Source: Hyphomicrobiales bacterium (GTDB lineage: Bacteria; Pseudomonadota; Alphaproteobacteria; Rhizobiales; Aestuariivirgaceae). From it: a stretch of 64,000 bases of DNA. The first letter of the stretch is position 1. Every line of letters starts with the position of its first letter. The translations under genes were made by a program, and so were the position numbers. The DNA lies in contig JADJVV010000001.1 of the NCBI GenBank assembly GCA_016710435.1, positions 1,758,501 through 1,822,500 of the forward strand, read 5' to 3'. This document shows positions 52,244 to 61,185 of the stretch, one piece after another. The notes under the pieces are model-generated. The model saw only the letters and a list, made by a program, of their open reading frames with translations, did not search any database and was not told where the DNA came from.

Positions 52244-53407
52244 TCAGCTTCCCGTCACCAGACGGGGACGGGCGCCATCCGGCAAGCCTGCCACGCTGTC
52301 ATCGGACACATCGAGGTTTTCAATTCGCGTGCCGCGCTTGCCGATACGGTCGGCGGAAGTGGTGAGCTTTTCCAGATCAGTGCTGGCCATGTCGAAGTGA
52401 CGGCGGAGATCGGAGGCCCGCTCCTTCAGGCGCTCCACATCTTCCAGGAGCCGCATCACTTCCGCCTTGATGAGGTGCGCCTGCTCGCGCATCGCCACGT
52501 CCTTGACGATCGCCTGCATGGTCTGCACCAGCAGCATCAGCACGTTGGGCGAGGCGAGGATGACGCGGGCGCGGTGGGCCTTCTGCACCACGTCGTCGAA
52601 CTTCTCGTGCAGTTCGGCGTAAACGGATTCCGACGGCACGAACATGATCGCCGTCTCGTGTGTTTCGCCGCTCAGCAGATATTTTTCCGAGATATCCTTC
52701 ACGTGCTTGCCGATGTCGGCCTTCAGCCGCTGTTCGGCCGACTTGCGCGCGGCTTCATCCTGTGCCGCCGTGAACGCCGTGAAGGCTTCCAGCGGAAATT
52801 TCGCATCGATCACGAGTCGCAGCGAAGAATCCGGCAGCGTGATCAGGCAGTCGGGGCGCGTGCCGTTGGAGAGCGTTGCCTGGAAGGCGAAGCTGCGCGA
52901 CGAGAGATTGTCGCGGATGATGGCCTCCATGCGCCCCTGGCCGAAAGCACCGCGCGACTGCTTGTTGTTGAGAATGTCCTTGAGCGACAGCATCTCGCCC
53001 GAGAGCGTGGTGAGATTCTGCTGGGCGGCATCTATCACGGCAAGACGCGCGTTGAGTTGCGACAGCGACAGCGTGGTCTTTTCCGCCTGCTCGCTGAGGC
53101 CGTGGCCGACGCGTGCGCTCACCATGTCCATGCGCTCGTCGATCACCCGCTGCAGGTGGATCTGGTGGCTCTGGGACTGCGAGGCATAGCTCTGCACCGC
53201 GCCCGAGAGTTCGGCGAGGCGGACGTCCATGTCGGCGGTGCGCCGGGCCGCCTCCGCCCGCTCCGCCTTGCGGCCGGCTTGGGCGCGAAAGGCGAGGATG
53301 ACCGCGAGCAACAGCAGCAGCAGCCCAAAGGCCGCCGCCGCGAGCAAGGTTTCGGCAAAGGTGAAGCTGTGGCCACCGAGCGTGAGGAAACGAGAAGACA
53401 GGTCCAT
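52244..53407 (-). CDS. rmuC: RmuC-domain DNA recombination/structural protein
   Basis: A 387-aa protein with an N-terminal membrane helix (ETLLAAAAFGLLLLLLAVILAF, in pieces; residues 19-40), a coiled-coil region (QSQSHQIHLQRVIDERMDMV), and the C-terminal RmuC nuclease-like domain. The latter has GQGRMEAIIRDNLSS, DCLITLPDSSLRLVIDAKFPLEAF (D...DxK pattern) and HVKDISEKYL. In E. coli RmuC limits inversions at short repeats; the biochemistry is not firmly known. It is a single gene, convergent with the vWA gene. Confidence 0.93.
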   Translation of the reverse strand: MDLSSRFLTLGGHSFTFAETLLAAAAFGLLLLLLAVILAFRAQAGRKAERAEAARRTADMDVRLAELSGAVQSYASQSQSHQIHLQRVIDERMDMVSARVGHGLSEQAEKTTLSLSQLNARLAVIDAAQQNLTTLSGEMLSLKDILNNKQSRGAFGQGRMEAIIRDNLSSRSFAFQATLSNGTRPDCLITLPDSSLRLVIDAKFPLEAFTAFTAAQDEAARKSAEQRLKADIGKHVKDISEKYLLSGETHETAIMFVPSESVYAELHEKFDDVVQKAHRARVILASPNVLMLLVQTMQAIVKDVAMREQAHLIKAEVMRLLEDVERLKERASDLRRHFDMASTDLEKLTTSADRIGKRGTRIENLDVSDDSVAGLPDGARPRLVTGS

Positions 53408-53488
53408 CCCGCTCGCCTAGCACGGATTCGCGTTTTGTTCCAGACGGGGTTGGGTGGCAACCGGAAGCAGCCAGACACCACACCGCCT

Positions 53489-54172
53489 TCATGCGGCGGC
53501 GTAGCGGCTTCGCACCATCCAGGTGCCCATCGAGTTGGCGAGCATGTCGTCGCCGACGAGGCTGATCTTGTTGCGGTCGATTTCCGTCTGCAGCGCCGAA
53601 TGCCCCATCCACGCTGAAGTGAGCGCCTTCAGGTCGGCGGTGATGAAGAGATCGACGTCATGCCCCGGATCGATGACGCAGAGGTCGGCCTCAACGCCGG
53701 GCCGCCCGATGATCCAGTAGTTGCGTTCCTGTTCCGGCAGTTCCGGGAAGATGAACTGGATGACGCTGCGCCGCCGCGCCGGCAGCACGGCGGTATTCAC
53801 CTTGCGCCGCATGTTCCACATCAGCAGCCGCGCATCCAGCTGTTCGAGGCAGACATCGGCATCGACATTGCGGTGAGCCCAGTCGCCCAGCGCCATGATG
53901 ACGGGGGCAAGCTCGTCAGCGAGCTTTGTGGTGCGGTAGCTGCTGTCGCCTGTCGCGGGATGAATGTCACGGCGCACCAGTCCGTTCTTTTCCATTTCCT
54001 TGAGTCGCTTCGACAATAGCGTGGGTGACATCGAGGGTACACCGCGGCGGATGTCGTTGAAGCGTGTCGCCCCGTTCAGGAGTTCGCACAGCACAAGCAG
54101 TGTCCAGCGTGGCTCAAGGATCTCGCAGGCCTTCGCGATCGGACAGAAGTGATGATAGCTTTCGTTGGACAT
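53489..54172 (-). CDS. HxlR-family transcriptional regulator with C-terminal SCP2-like domain
   Basis: A 227-aa regulator. ATG 54172 is preferred to a TTG 54178. The N-terminal HxlR winged helix (residues 5-100) has CPIAKACEILEPRWTLLVLCELLNG in pieces, with the redox-type Cys near residue 10, FNDIRRGVPSMSPTLLSKRLKEME and the wing GDSSYRTTKLADELAPVI. The C-terminal 120 residues look like an SCP2/sterol-binding-type fold (LCVIDPGHDVDLFITADLKALTSAWMGH in pieces). Its gene is divergent from the methyltransferase, so that is the likely target. Confidence 0.88.
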   Translation of the reverse strand: MSNESYHHFCPIAKACEILEPRWTLLVLCELLNGATRFNDIRRGVPSMSPTLLSKRLKEMEKNGLVRRDIHPATGDSSYRTTKLADELAPVIMALGDWAHRNVDADVCLEQLDARLLMWNMRRKVNTAVLPARRRSVIQFIFPELPEQERNYWIIGRPGVEADLCVIDPGHDVDLFITADLKALTSAWMGHSALQTEIDRNKISLVGDDMLANSMGTWMVRSRYAAA

Positions 54173-54347
54173 AGACAAATCTCCATGCCCCCCACGTCAG
54201 GCGTTCCCTATGCCCCAACGGAGGGGCCGGTGCTAGTCCACAATCTGTATCGGCTTTGCTCCATTTCGAGGACTCAACCTCCTGCCGCCGCCTTCCTATG
54301 TGCAGCCCCGTCGCGAGGACGGCATTTCCACAAAGGAAGACATGACC

Positions 54348-55175
54348 ATGAACACCAACCCGAACCCAGGCGTGCAGCCGGCCCCGGACTACACCGCCAT
54401 CAAGCAAAAGCAGCAGGCCACATGGGCTTCCGGCAACTATGCCGTCGTGGGCACCACCCTGCAGATCGTGGGTGAGATGCTGGCGGAGGCGGCGGATGTA
54501 ATGGCGGGCGAACGCGTGCTCGATGTGGCCGCCGGCAACGGCAATGCCACGCTGGCCGCCGCCCGCCGCCATGCCACGACGACCTCGACTGACTATGTGG
54601 AAAGCCTGCTCAACCAGGGCCGCACCCGCGCCGAGGCCGAAGGCCTGGAGGTTGCGTTCCGCACGGCGGATGTGGAAGCGCTGCCTTTTGGCGATTCAAG
54701 TTTCGACGTTGTACTCTCCACCTTCGGCGTCATGTTTGCGCCGAACCAGGTGCAGTCGGCGGCGGAAATGTCGCGCGTGCTCCGCAAGGGCGGCCGCATT
54801 GGCCTTGCCAACTGGACGCCGGACAGCTTCATCGGCAGCCTGTTCAAGGTGATCGGCCGCCACGTGCCGCCGCCCGCAGGCCTCACGTCTCCCGCCCTTT
54901 GGGGCGATGAGATGCACCTTGCCACGCTCTTCCCCGGCCACGAGATCAAGGCCGAGCGCCGCAGCTTCAATTTCCGGTACCACTCGCCCGCCCACTTCGT
55001 GCAGGTGTTCCGGACCTACTACGGCCCGACCCACAAGGCCTTTGCGGCCCTGGACGAGATGGCCCGCGGCAAGCTGGAAGCGGATGTGCTGGAATTGATC
55101 GCCACGGCAAAGCGCAAGGATGCCACAGCCCTGGTGGTGCCGAGCACCTATCTGGAAGCGGTCATCACCAAGTGA
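54348..55175 (+). CDS. Class I SAM-dependent methyltransferase
   Basis: A 275-aa methyltransferase of the UbiE-like superfamily. ATG 54348 is chosen since AGGAAG lies eight bases upstream; ATG 54342 is too close. Motif I is VLDVAAGNGNATLAAA (about residues 55-70); post-I, TTTSTDYVESLL; motif II, FGDSSFDVVLSTFGVMFAPN; motif III, RVLRKGGRIGLANW. No substrate-specific motif is recognised. It is divergent from the HxlR regulator and is probably induced through it, perhaps in response to a small aromatic or aldehyde signal, as HxlR genes often are. Confidence 0.9.
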   Translation: MNTNPNPGVQPAPDYTAIKQKQQATWASGNYAVVGTTLQIVGEMLAEAADVMAGERVLDVAAGNGNATLAAARRHATTTSTDYVESLLNQGRTRAEAEGLEVAFRTADVEALPFGDSSFDVVLSTFGVMFAPNQVQSAAEMSRVLRKGGRIGLANWTPDSFIGSLFKVIGRHVPPPAGLTSPALWGDEMHLATLFPGHEIKAERRSFNFRYHSPAHFVQVFRTYYGPTHKAFAALDEMARGKLEADVLELIATAKRKDATALVVPSTYLEAVITK

Positions 55176-55194
55176 GCTGACGCCCAAAAGGAAA

Positions 55195-55229
55195 AGGCCC
55201 GTTCCTACCGACTGGGCAGGAACGGGCCT
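55195..55229 (-). terminator. Perfect hairpin with T-rich tail on the minus strand
   Basis: GGCCCGTTCCT (55196-55206) and AGGAACGGGCC (55218-55228) form an 11-bp stem. On the minus strand it runs into TTTTCCTTTT. It could end a minus-strand transcript that includes the 41-aa frame at 55500-55625. Confidence 0.6.
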
Positions 55230-55499
55230 CCAATCCGCTCTGAACTCGGGACGGCGACAGGAGCCCAAGGCGGACAGATCGGACCAGAATGGAGAAAGGC
55301 AAAGAGGCCAAAACTTGGGCCGTCTCTTTGAGTAGCGCCGTTGGTGGCACCCGCCGATCCCCCGCTGGATCGAGTGTGAGAGTGACCTTCAATTGGGGCT
55401 GCAAGAATGCTCAACCGCGAATAATCGCAGGTCATTTTCAGGCTATTTCAGGAGGGAACTGCCCCACAATTGTGGCGGCACGGAAAAAATCGAGCGAAA

Positions 55500-55625
55500 T
55501 CAGCGCTTGATTGTGGCGCTCGCGGGGAAAACCGCCCTGGCCGTGAAGTCGCTGCGGCGCTCGAAAGCAAAGCCGACACCCTGCGAGAGGCCGACGAGAA
55601 TATCCTTGAGCGTGCGAATGACCAT
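55500..55625 (-). CDS. Possible 41-aa protein
   Basis: A minus-strand frame from ATG 55625 to TGA 55500 encodes MVIRTLKDILVGLSQGVGFA (first 20 residues), then basic residues and TARAVFPASATIKR. AAAAGG lies nine bases before the ATG. The N-terminus could form an amphipathic helix with two basic residues (R4, K7). The TTGCGGTGCA motif is 19 bases upstream and the hairpin at 55195-55229 is a possible end of the transcript, 270 bases beyond the stop. The 534-base gap 55176-55709 holds no other gene I can support. Whether this one is real is uncertain. Confidence 0.35.
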   Translation of the reverse strand: MVIRTLKDILVGLSQGVGFAFERRSDFTARAVFPASATIKR

Positions 55626-55643
55626 GATGCGTAACCTTTTATG

Positions 55644-55653
55644 TTGCGGTGCA
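55644..55653. promoter_or_regulatory. TTGCGGTGCA motif in the methyltransferase-pip gap
   Basis: The third intergenic copy of the ten-base dyad found upstream of phaZ. It lies immediately upstream of the possible 41-aa gene on the minus strand. Confidence 0.35.
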
Positions 55654-55709
55654 TATGGTGGCGAAATGTGGAGAATTCGTTGCCTTCTCGCCTCTGGCGT
55701 GCAGGGTAG

Positions 55710-56699
55710 CTATGCGCCCTTCGCATGTGCGAAAGAATCAGTGGCCCGAATCAACGCGTTGAGTGTGCCGGGTTCCGCCGCAGCGTGGCCGGCATCGGGA
55801 ATGAGCACGTAATCCGCCTCGGGCCAGGCCCGGTGCAGCGCATGGGCGGTGGCCGGCGGCGTCACCACGTCATATTGGCCCTGGATGATGATGCCGGGAA
55901 TTTCCCGCAAGCGATGGGCCTGATCGATGATCCAGCCGTCCGCGGAGAAGAAACCGGCATTCATGAAGTAGTGGCACTCGATTGAGGCAAAGGCGATGGC
56001 GAAGTGGTCCTCGCCGAAGGCCGCTTCCCGTGATGGATCGGGCAACAGGGACAGCGTGGCGCCTTCCCACTGCGCCCAGGCCCGCGCCGAGTGGAGTTTC
56101 TGCTCATGGTCGGCCCCGGTGAGTCGGCGGTGATGGGCCGCCACGAGGTCATGCCGCTCCTCAGGCGGAATGGGCGCGATGAAGGACTCCCATTGCTGCG
56201 GAAACAGCATGGATGCCCCGTGCTGGTAGAACCAGTCGATCTCGCATTTCCGCACCGTGAAGATGCCGCGCAGCACCAGTTGCCGAACGCGCTCCGGATG
56301 GGTCAGCGCATAGGCCAGCGCCAGGGTCGATCCCCAGGATCCGCCGAACACCTGCCAGCGCGCGATGCCGAGGTGCTGGCGCAGCGCCTCCATGTCGGCA
56401 ACAAGGTCCCATGTGGTGTTGTGTTCGAGCGAGGCATGGGGCGTCGATCGCCCGCAGCCGCGTTGGTCGAAAGTGATGATGCGGTAGAGCGCCGGATCGT
56501 GGAAGCGCCGCAGGTTGGGCGAGGAGCCGCCGCCCGGCCCGCCATGCAGCACCACCACGGGCAAGCCGCCGGGATTGCCGGATTCCTCGTAATAGAGGTC
56601 ATGCAGGGCAGAGACCTTGAGCCTGCCCCGCACATGCGGTTCGATCGTGGGAAAAAAGCCGCGCATCTGTTCTTGAACTATGGTCATGTTGGGGGCCAT
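55710..56699 (-). CDS. pip: Proline iminopeptidase
   Basis: A 329-aa alpha/beta-hydrolase that releases N-terminal proline from peptides (family S33). The start is ATG 56699 or 56687 (MTIVQEQMRGFF). Signatures: VVVLHGGPGGGSSPNLRRF (oxyanion hole, about residue 49), FDQRGCGRSTPHASLEHNTTW in pieces, the nucleophile elbow FGGSWGSTLALAYALTHP (Ser near residue 117), and a C-terminal QGQYDVVTPP with the Asp and DAGHAAAEPG with the His. It is divergent from the response regulator, with only 32 bases between the starts. Confidence 0.95.
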   Translation of the reverse strand: MAPNMTIVQEQMRGFFPTIEPHVRGRLKVSALHDLYYEESGNPGGLPVVVLHGGPGGGSSPNLRRFHDPALYRIITFDQRGCGRSTPHASLEHNTTWDLVADMEALRQHLGIARWQVFGGSWGSTLALAYALTHPERVRQLVLRGIFTVRKCEIDWFYQHGASMLFPQQWESFIAPIPPEERHDLVAAHHRRLTGADHEQKLHSARAWAQWEGATLSLLPDPSREAAFGEDHFAIAFASIECHYFMNAGFFSADGWIIDQAHRLREIPGIIIQGQYDVVTPPATAHALHRAWPEADYVLIPDAGHAAAEPGTLNALIRATDSFAHAKGA

Positions 56700-56731
56700 A
56701 CAACACCTGTGGCAATCTGGCGAGGAAGTGA

Positions 56732-57418
56732 ATGTCAGAACGGAAGTCGAAGCCCGTGAACAGCGTGAGCAGCCGCCAGATCCTTATCATCGACGACCAC
56801 CCCCTTTTTCGCGATGCCATGAAGGGAGCGCTTGCCGGAATCCTCGCCAATGCGGCAGTCCGGGAAGCGGCGAGCCTCGATGATGGCATCAAGATTCTCG
56901 ATGACGACCGCGATTGCGACCTCGTCCTGCTCGATCTCAAGATGCCGGGTGTGCAGGGGCTCTCGGGCCTCGCCTTCCTCCGCGCCCAGTTCCCCTCCAT
57001 TCCGGTGGCGATTGTCTCGGGCCAGGAAGAACCGGCCGTGATCCGCCGTGCCCTGGCGCTGGGGGCGTCCGGATTCATCCCCAAATCCACCCCGGCGGAA
57101 GAAATGCGCCGTGCCGTGTCGTCGATTCTTGACGGCGAGGTGTGGGCGCCGCAGGTGGCCAAGCAACTGACCGACGAGGAACGCGAGATTGACGATCTCT
57201 CGAAGCGCCTCGCAACCTTGACGCCGCAGCAGGTGCGCGTGCTGATGATGCTGCGGGCAGGCCTTCTCAACAAGCAGATCGCCTATGAGCTTGATGTGTC
57301 GGAGGCGACGGTCAAGGCACACGTCTCGGCCATCCTGCTCAAGCTCAACGTCGACAGCCGCACGCAGGCGGTGATCGCCGCCGGCAAGATCGACGGCGAG
57401 TCCATTCACGAAGGCTGA
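56732..57418 (+). CDS. LuxR-family response regulator (CrbR-like)
   Basis: A 228-aa response regulator. The receiver domain (about residues 16-130) has the acidic pair IIDDHPLFRDAM (Asp21, Asp22), the phospho-acceptor Asp68 in LVLLDLKMPG and a Lys in GFIPKSTPAEE. A LuxR-type helix-turn-helix (about 160-225) has LTPQQVRVLMMLRAGLLNKQIAYELDVSEATVKAHVSAIL in pieces. It is convergent with the hybrid kinase at 57452-61009. That pairing of an SSSF-hybrid kinase and a LuxR regulator matches the CrbS/CrbR system that controls acetate use (acs) in other proteobacteria. Here the target is unknown. Confidence 0.88.
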   Translation: MSERKSKPVNSVSSRQILIIDDHPLFRDAMKGALAGILANAAVREAASLDDGIKILDDDRDCDLVLLDLKMPGVQGLSGLAFLRAQFPSIPVAIVSGQEEPAVIRRALALGASGFIPKSTPAEEMRRAVSSILDGEVWAPQVAKQLTDEEREIDDLSKRLATLTPQQVRVLMMLRAGLLNKQIAYELDVSEATVKAHVSAILLKLNVDSRTQAVIAAGKIDGESIHEG

Positions 57419-57451
57419 ACAACTTCTCCTGTGAGCGGATAAGTCTCCCCG

Positions 57452-60400
57452 CTATTCCGCTGCTTCCCGGCTCAGCGCGATTTGCGAGAGGCTGGCGCGC
57501 AAGGAGGCGGGCTTCACGGGTTTGCGCAGGTAGTGAATGCTGGCGGCCTGCGCGTCGTCCTGCACCCGCTTGCTGCGATCGGCGGTGATGAGGATGGCAG
57601 GGATGTGCCGCTTGGCCCGCCGCCGCAGCGCCTGCACCAGCGCGATGCCGTCTTCCCGGTGGATGTGATAGTCGGCCAGCACCGCATCGATCTCCGCCCC
57701 GTGCCGTTCCATCTGCTCCACCGCCTCTGCCGCACTCGTTGCGGGAATGACGGTGACATTCCAGTTGGCGAGAAGCGCCGAAAGGCCCTCGACGATGGAG
57801 GTCTCGTTGTCGACGGCCAGCACGCGCAAGCCGGCGAGCGGCTGATGGATGACGGGAGGCGCAACCGCGGCAGCTTCGCGCGCCACCGCCTCGCGCCCGC
57901 CCGGCACCAGCACCATGAAGGCAGACCCCGTGTTCACCTGCGAGGTCAGCGTGATCGGGTGGCGCAGCACCTTGCACAGCCGGTCCACGATGGAGAGGCC
58001 AAGGCCAAGGCCGGGCTCGTTGTGCTTGTCGCGCCCCAGGCGCTCGAATTCGCGGAAGACGACGCGCAGTTGTTCCGACGGAATGCCGAGCCCCGTATCA
58101 TGCACCGCGATCTGGAAACCGCTTCCCTTTCGCCGCACGCCGACAAGCACGCGGCCCTTCGGCGTGTACTTGATGGCGTTGGAGACGAGGTTCTGCAGCA
58201 CGCGCCGCAGCAGCTTTCGGTCGGATTTCACCACCGCCGTGGTGTGGACGAAGCGAAGCGACAAGTGCTTGTCGCTGGCCAGGCGGTCGAATTCGCGGGC
58301 CAGCGTGTCGAAGAGTTCCTGCACCGGGAAACTCTCGACCTCCGGCTTGATGGCGCCCGCATCGAGCCGCGAGATGTCGAGCACCGTGGAGAGAATGTCT
58401 TCCACCGCCTCCAGCGCGGCATCGACGTTGCGCACGATGGTCTTGTCGGGCGTTGCCGCCTGGCCTTCCACCAGCGTGCTGGTGAACAGGCGCGCTGCAT
58501 TGAGCGGCTGCAGGATGTCGTGGCTGGCGGCGGCGAAGAAGCGGGTCTTGCCCTGGTTGGCGGCGTCGGCCTCGGCCTTGGCCTTGGCCAGTTCGCCGTT
58601 GAGCTTGGTCAGTTCCGCCGTGCGTTCGGCCACACGCAGTTCCAGCGTCTCGTTGGCAAGCAGCAGCGAATCCGCCGCCGCCACCGTTTCGGTGACATCC
58701 GAGAAAGAAACGACGATGCCGCCATCGGGCAGGCGGCCACTGTGGATGTCCACCACGCAGAGCGGTTCCACCAGGCGCTGCCGCCATTGCCCTTCGCCTG
58801 CAAACAGCTTGCGGCGGCGCGCGGCAATGGCGCTGTCCTGCCGCGCTTCCGGCTCCAGCGTGCGCGTGCCCACGTAGATGAGGAATTCGTCGATGCGCGT
58901 GCCGACGCGCAGAAGCGCCACGGGCAGCGCCAGCACGTCCTTCACCGCCGCGTTCCACGAGACGAGAGCCCCCTTGTGATCGAACACCGCGATGCCTTGT
59001 GGCACGTTGTCGATGGCGGATTGCAGGACGCTGCGATTGTGCTCGATCGCCGAGGAGGCATCGTCAAGCAGTTGCATGGCATCGCGCGAGCCCTTGGTGT
59101 GCCGCTCCAGAAGCAGCGCCATGACGAGCCGCGACGAGGCGGGGCCAATGGCGGAGGCCAGCAGGTGTTCACCGAAATTGAGGATGCCGATGTCGGCTTC
59201 TAGCCCGGGGTCATTGGCAAGGCCCCGCATCGCCACCATGCCGGCAAACGCCTCGCGGGTTTTTTCCGTGCCGAGGTAGCGCGCGACGGTTTCCTCGACC
59301 TGTGCCACCGTCACGCTGGAGCGCCACAGGCGGAACCCGGCGAGACCGGAGCCCGCGCGCGAATCCGGCAGGAAGGCCTCTGCCTGCAGCGCCTCGATGC
59401 GGCTCGGCGGGCGCATGGCGGAGACAGCGGCATACGCGGCGATATTGGCGAGGAGACTCCACAACACGCCGTGCGTCAGCGGATCGAACTCGATGCCGAG
59501 CAGCTGGCGCGGCTTCAGCGCGGCGATTCCGAATGGGCCATCCTGCAGCAGCGATGCACCCAGCCATCCGGAATCAATGAAACTGGGAATGAGCAGCGTG
59601 TAGGCCCACACGGCAAACCCAGCGAAAATGCCAGCCGCAGCGCCACGCGCCGTGCCATTCCGCCAATAAAGTCCGCCAAAGAAGGATGGCGCGAACTGCG
59701 CGATGGCAGCAAAGGAGATCAATCCGGTCTGCGCCAGCGCCGCCGCATTCCCGGCGAGCCAGTAGTAGAGATAGGCAAAGAGCAGGATGCAGCAGATGGA
59801 GATGCGGCGGATGTTGATGAGGGCGGTGTTGCGCGTGTCGCCCTCGCGATGCTGGAACATGTTGTGCTCGCCCTGGCGCAACAGCACCAGAGGCACGACG
59901 ATGTTGTTGGAGACCATGATGGCGAGCGCAATTGTTTCCACGATCACCATGGCGGTCGCAGCCGAAACACCACCCACGAAGGCGACGGTGGTGAAGAATG
60001 GTGATTGCGCCAGAACCGGCAGGGCAAGCACGTAGGTATCGGGATCCGCACCCGACTGCATCTGCAACCCAACAATGGCGATGGGCGCCACGAAGAGGTT
60101 GATCAACACCAGATAGAGTGGAAACAGCCAGGCTGCACGGCGCACGTCGCTGCCGTGGGCATTTTCGACCACGGCCACATGGAATTGCCGCGGCAGCAGC
60201 AGCACGGCAATCGCGGAGACCAATGTCACGCTGAGCCAGCGGCCGCCATCGGGCGTATGGTCGAAGACTGCGGTGATCCTGGGATCACTGCGCACGATTT
60301 CGAAAAGATTGCCCACGCCACCGGCCAGCGCATAGGTCACAAACACGCCCACCGCCACGAAAGCCACCAGCTTCACCACCGACTCGACGGCGACAGCGAG

Positions 60401-61009
60401 GATCATCCCGTCCTGGTGCTCGGTCGTGTCGATATGGCGCGTGCCGAAGAGGATGGCGAAGATCGCCATGGCGATGGTGACGAAAAGGGCGATGTCGCCT
60501 GCCAGCGGCAGGGGTGCCCAGCCGGAGCCCGCAGCTGCACTCCCGGTGGCGCCGCCACTGGCGATCACGGTTTGCAGGGAGAACGACAGCGCCTTGAGCT
60601 GGATCGAGATGTAGGGAACGATGCCGATGACGGCGATCATGGCGACCAGGGCGCCGAGCGCCTCGTTCTTCCCATAGCGCGCCGAGATGAAGTCGGCGAT
60701 GGAGGCGATGTTCTGCGTCTTGGCGATCATCACGATCCGGCTGATCAGCGGATAGGCCAGGGCAAAGACGAGGATCGGGCCGAGATAGACCGGGATGAAA
60801 TCATAGCCAGTGCGCGACGAAATGCCGACGCTGCCGAAATAGGTCCATGAGGTGCAATAGACACCCAGCGACAGGGCATAGATCAGGGGGCGCGGCCGCC
60901 GCTGGTTCTTCCGCCGGGCGGCCAGCCGGTCGCCCCAGGTGGCCACGGCAAAGAGCAGGCCCACATAGCAGAAGCCGACCAGAACGATTGTCCAGGCCTG
61001 AAAGACCAT
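57452..61009 (-). CDS. Sodium/solute-symporter-like hybrid histidine kinase (CrbS-like)
   Basis: A 1185-aa membrane kinase. Residues 1 to about 490 form an SSSF transporter-like part with around a dozen helices (for example GISSRTGYDFIPVYLGPILVFALAYP in pieces). A linker leads to a PAS-type domain (about 690-800: VPQGIAVFDHKGALVSWNAAV). The kinase core has the H-box FFAAASHDILQPLNAARL with His830, the N-box (NLVSNAIKYTPKG) and G-box (DTGLGIP). The C-terminal receiver domain holds Asp1113 in LADYHIHREDG. This architecture matches CrbS, which couples solute sensing or transport to signalling. The facing LuxR gene at 56732 is the likely partner. Confidence 0.9.
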   Translation of the reverse strand: MVFQAWTIVLVGFCYVGLLFAVATWGDRLAARRKNQRRPRPLIYALSLGVYCTSWTYFGSVGISSRTGYDFIPVYLGPILVFALAYPLISRIVMIAKTQNIASIADFISARYGKNEALGALVAMIAVIGIVPYISIQLKALSFSLQTVIASGGATGSAAAGSGWAPLPLAGDIALFVTIAMAIFAILFGTRHIDTTEHQDGMILAVAVESVVKLVAFVAVGVFVTYALAGGVGNLFEIVRSDPRITAVFDHTPDGGRWLSVTLVSAIAVLLLPRQFHVAVVENAHGSDVRRAAWLFPLYLVLINLFVAPIAIVGLQMQSGADPDTYVLALPVLAQSPFFTTVAFVGGVSAATAMVIVETIALAIMVSNNIVVPLVLLRQGEHNMFQHREGDTRNTALINIRRISICCILLFAYLYYWLAGNAAALAQTGLISFAAIAQFAPSFFGGLYWRNGTARGAAAGIFAGFAVWAYTLLIPSFIDSGWLGASLLQDGPFGIAALKPRQLLGIEFDPLTHGVLWSLLANIAAYAAVSAMRPPSRIEALQAEAFLPDSRAGSGLAGFRLWRSSVTVAQVEETVARYLGTEKTREAFAGMVAMRGLANDPGLEADIGILNFGEHLLASAIGPASSRLVMALLLERHTKGSRDAMQLLDDASSAIEHNRSVLQSAIDNVPQGIAVFDHKGALVSWNAAVKDVLALPVALLRVGTRIDEFLIYVGTRTLEPEARQDSAIAARRRKLFAGEGQWRQRLVEPLCVVDIHSGRLPDGGIVVSFSDVTETVAAADSLLLANETLELRVAERTAELTKLNGELAKAKAEADAANQGKTRFFAAASHDILQPLNAARLFTSTLVEGQAATPDKTIVRNVDAALEAVEDILSTVLDISRLDAGAIKPEVESFPVQELFDTLAREFDRLASDKHLSLRFVHTTAVVKSDRKLLRRVLQNLVSNAIKYTPKGRVLVGVRRKGSGFQIAVHDTGLGIPSEQLRVVFREFERLGRDKHNEPGLGLGLSIVDRLCKVLRHPITLTSQVNTGSAFMVLVPGGREAVAREAAAVAPPVIHQPLAGLRVLAVDNETSIVEGLSALLANWNVTVIPATSAAEAVEQMERHGAEIDAVLADYHIHREDGIALVQALRRRAKRHIPAILITADRSKRVQDDAQAASIHYLRKPVKPASLRASLSQIALSREAAE

Positions 61010-61185
61010 TTCCCCCTCCTGTGGGCATCATGGCCAGGGTTACGGGCCCCGCGCAAGAGTGGAACCCGCGGAATGGAATTTCCACTTTCTCAAATCATGG
61101 AACTGGATTAACATCCCGCTGGGATTGCAGGCATCTCAGGATCTGCAACCTTTGGGAACAATCACTTTATTGGGGGACTTCACAC

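Noticed and set aside
55165..55404. A 79-codon minus-strand frame from TTG 55404
   Set aside because: It runs through the terminator hairpin, has a poor start and no recognisable sequence.
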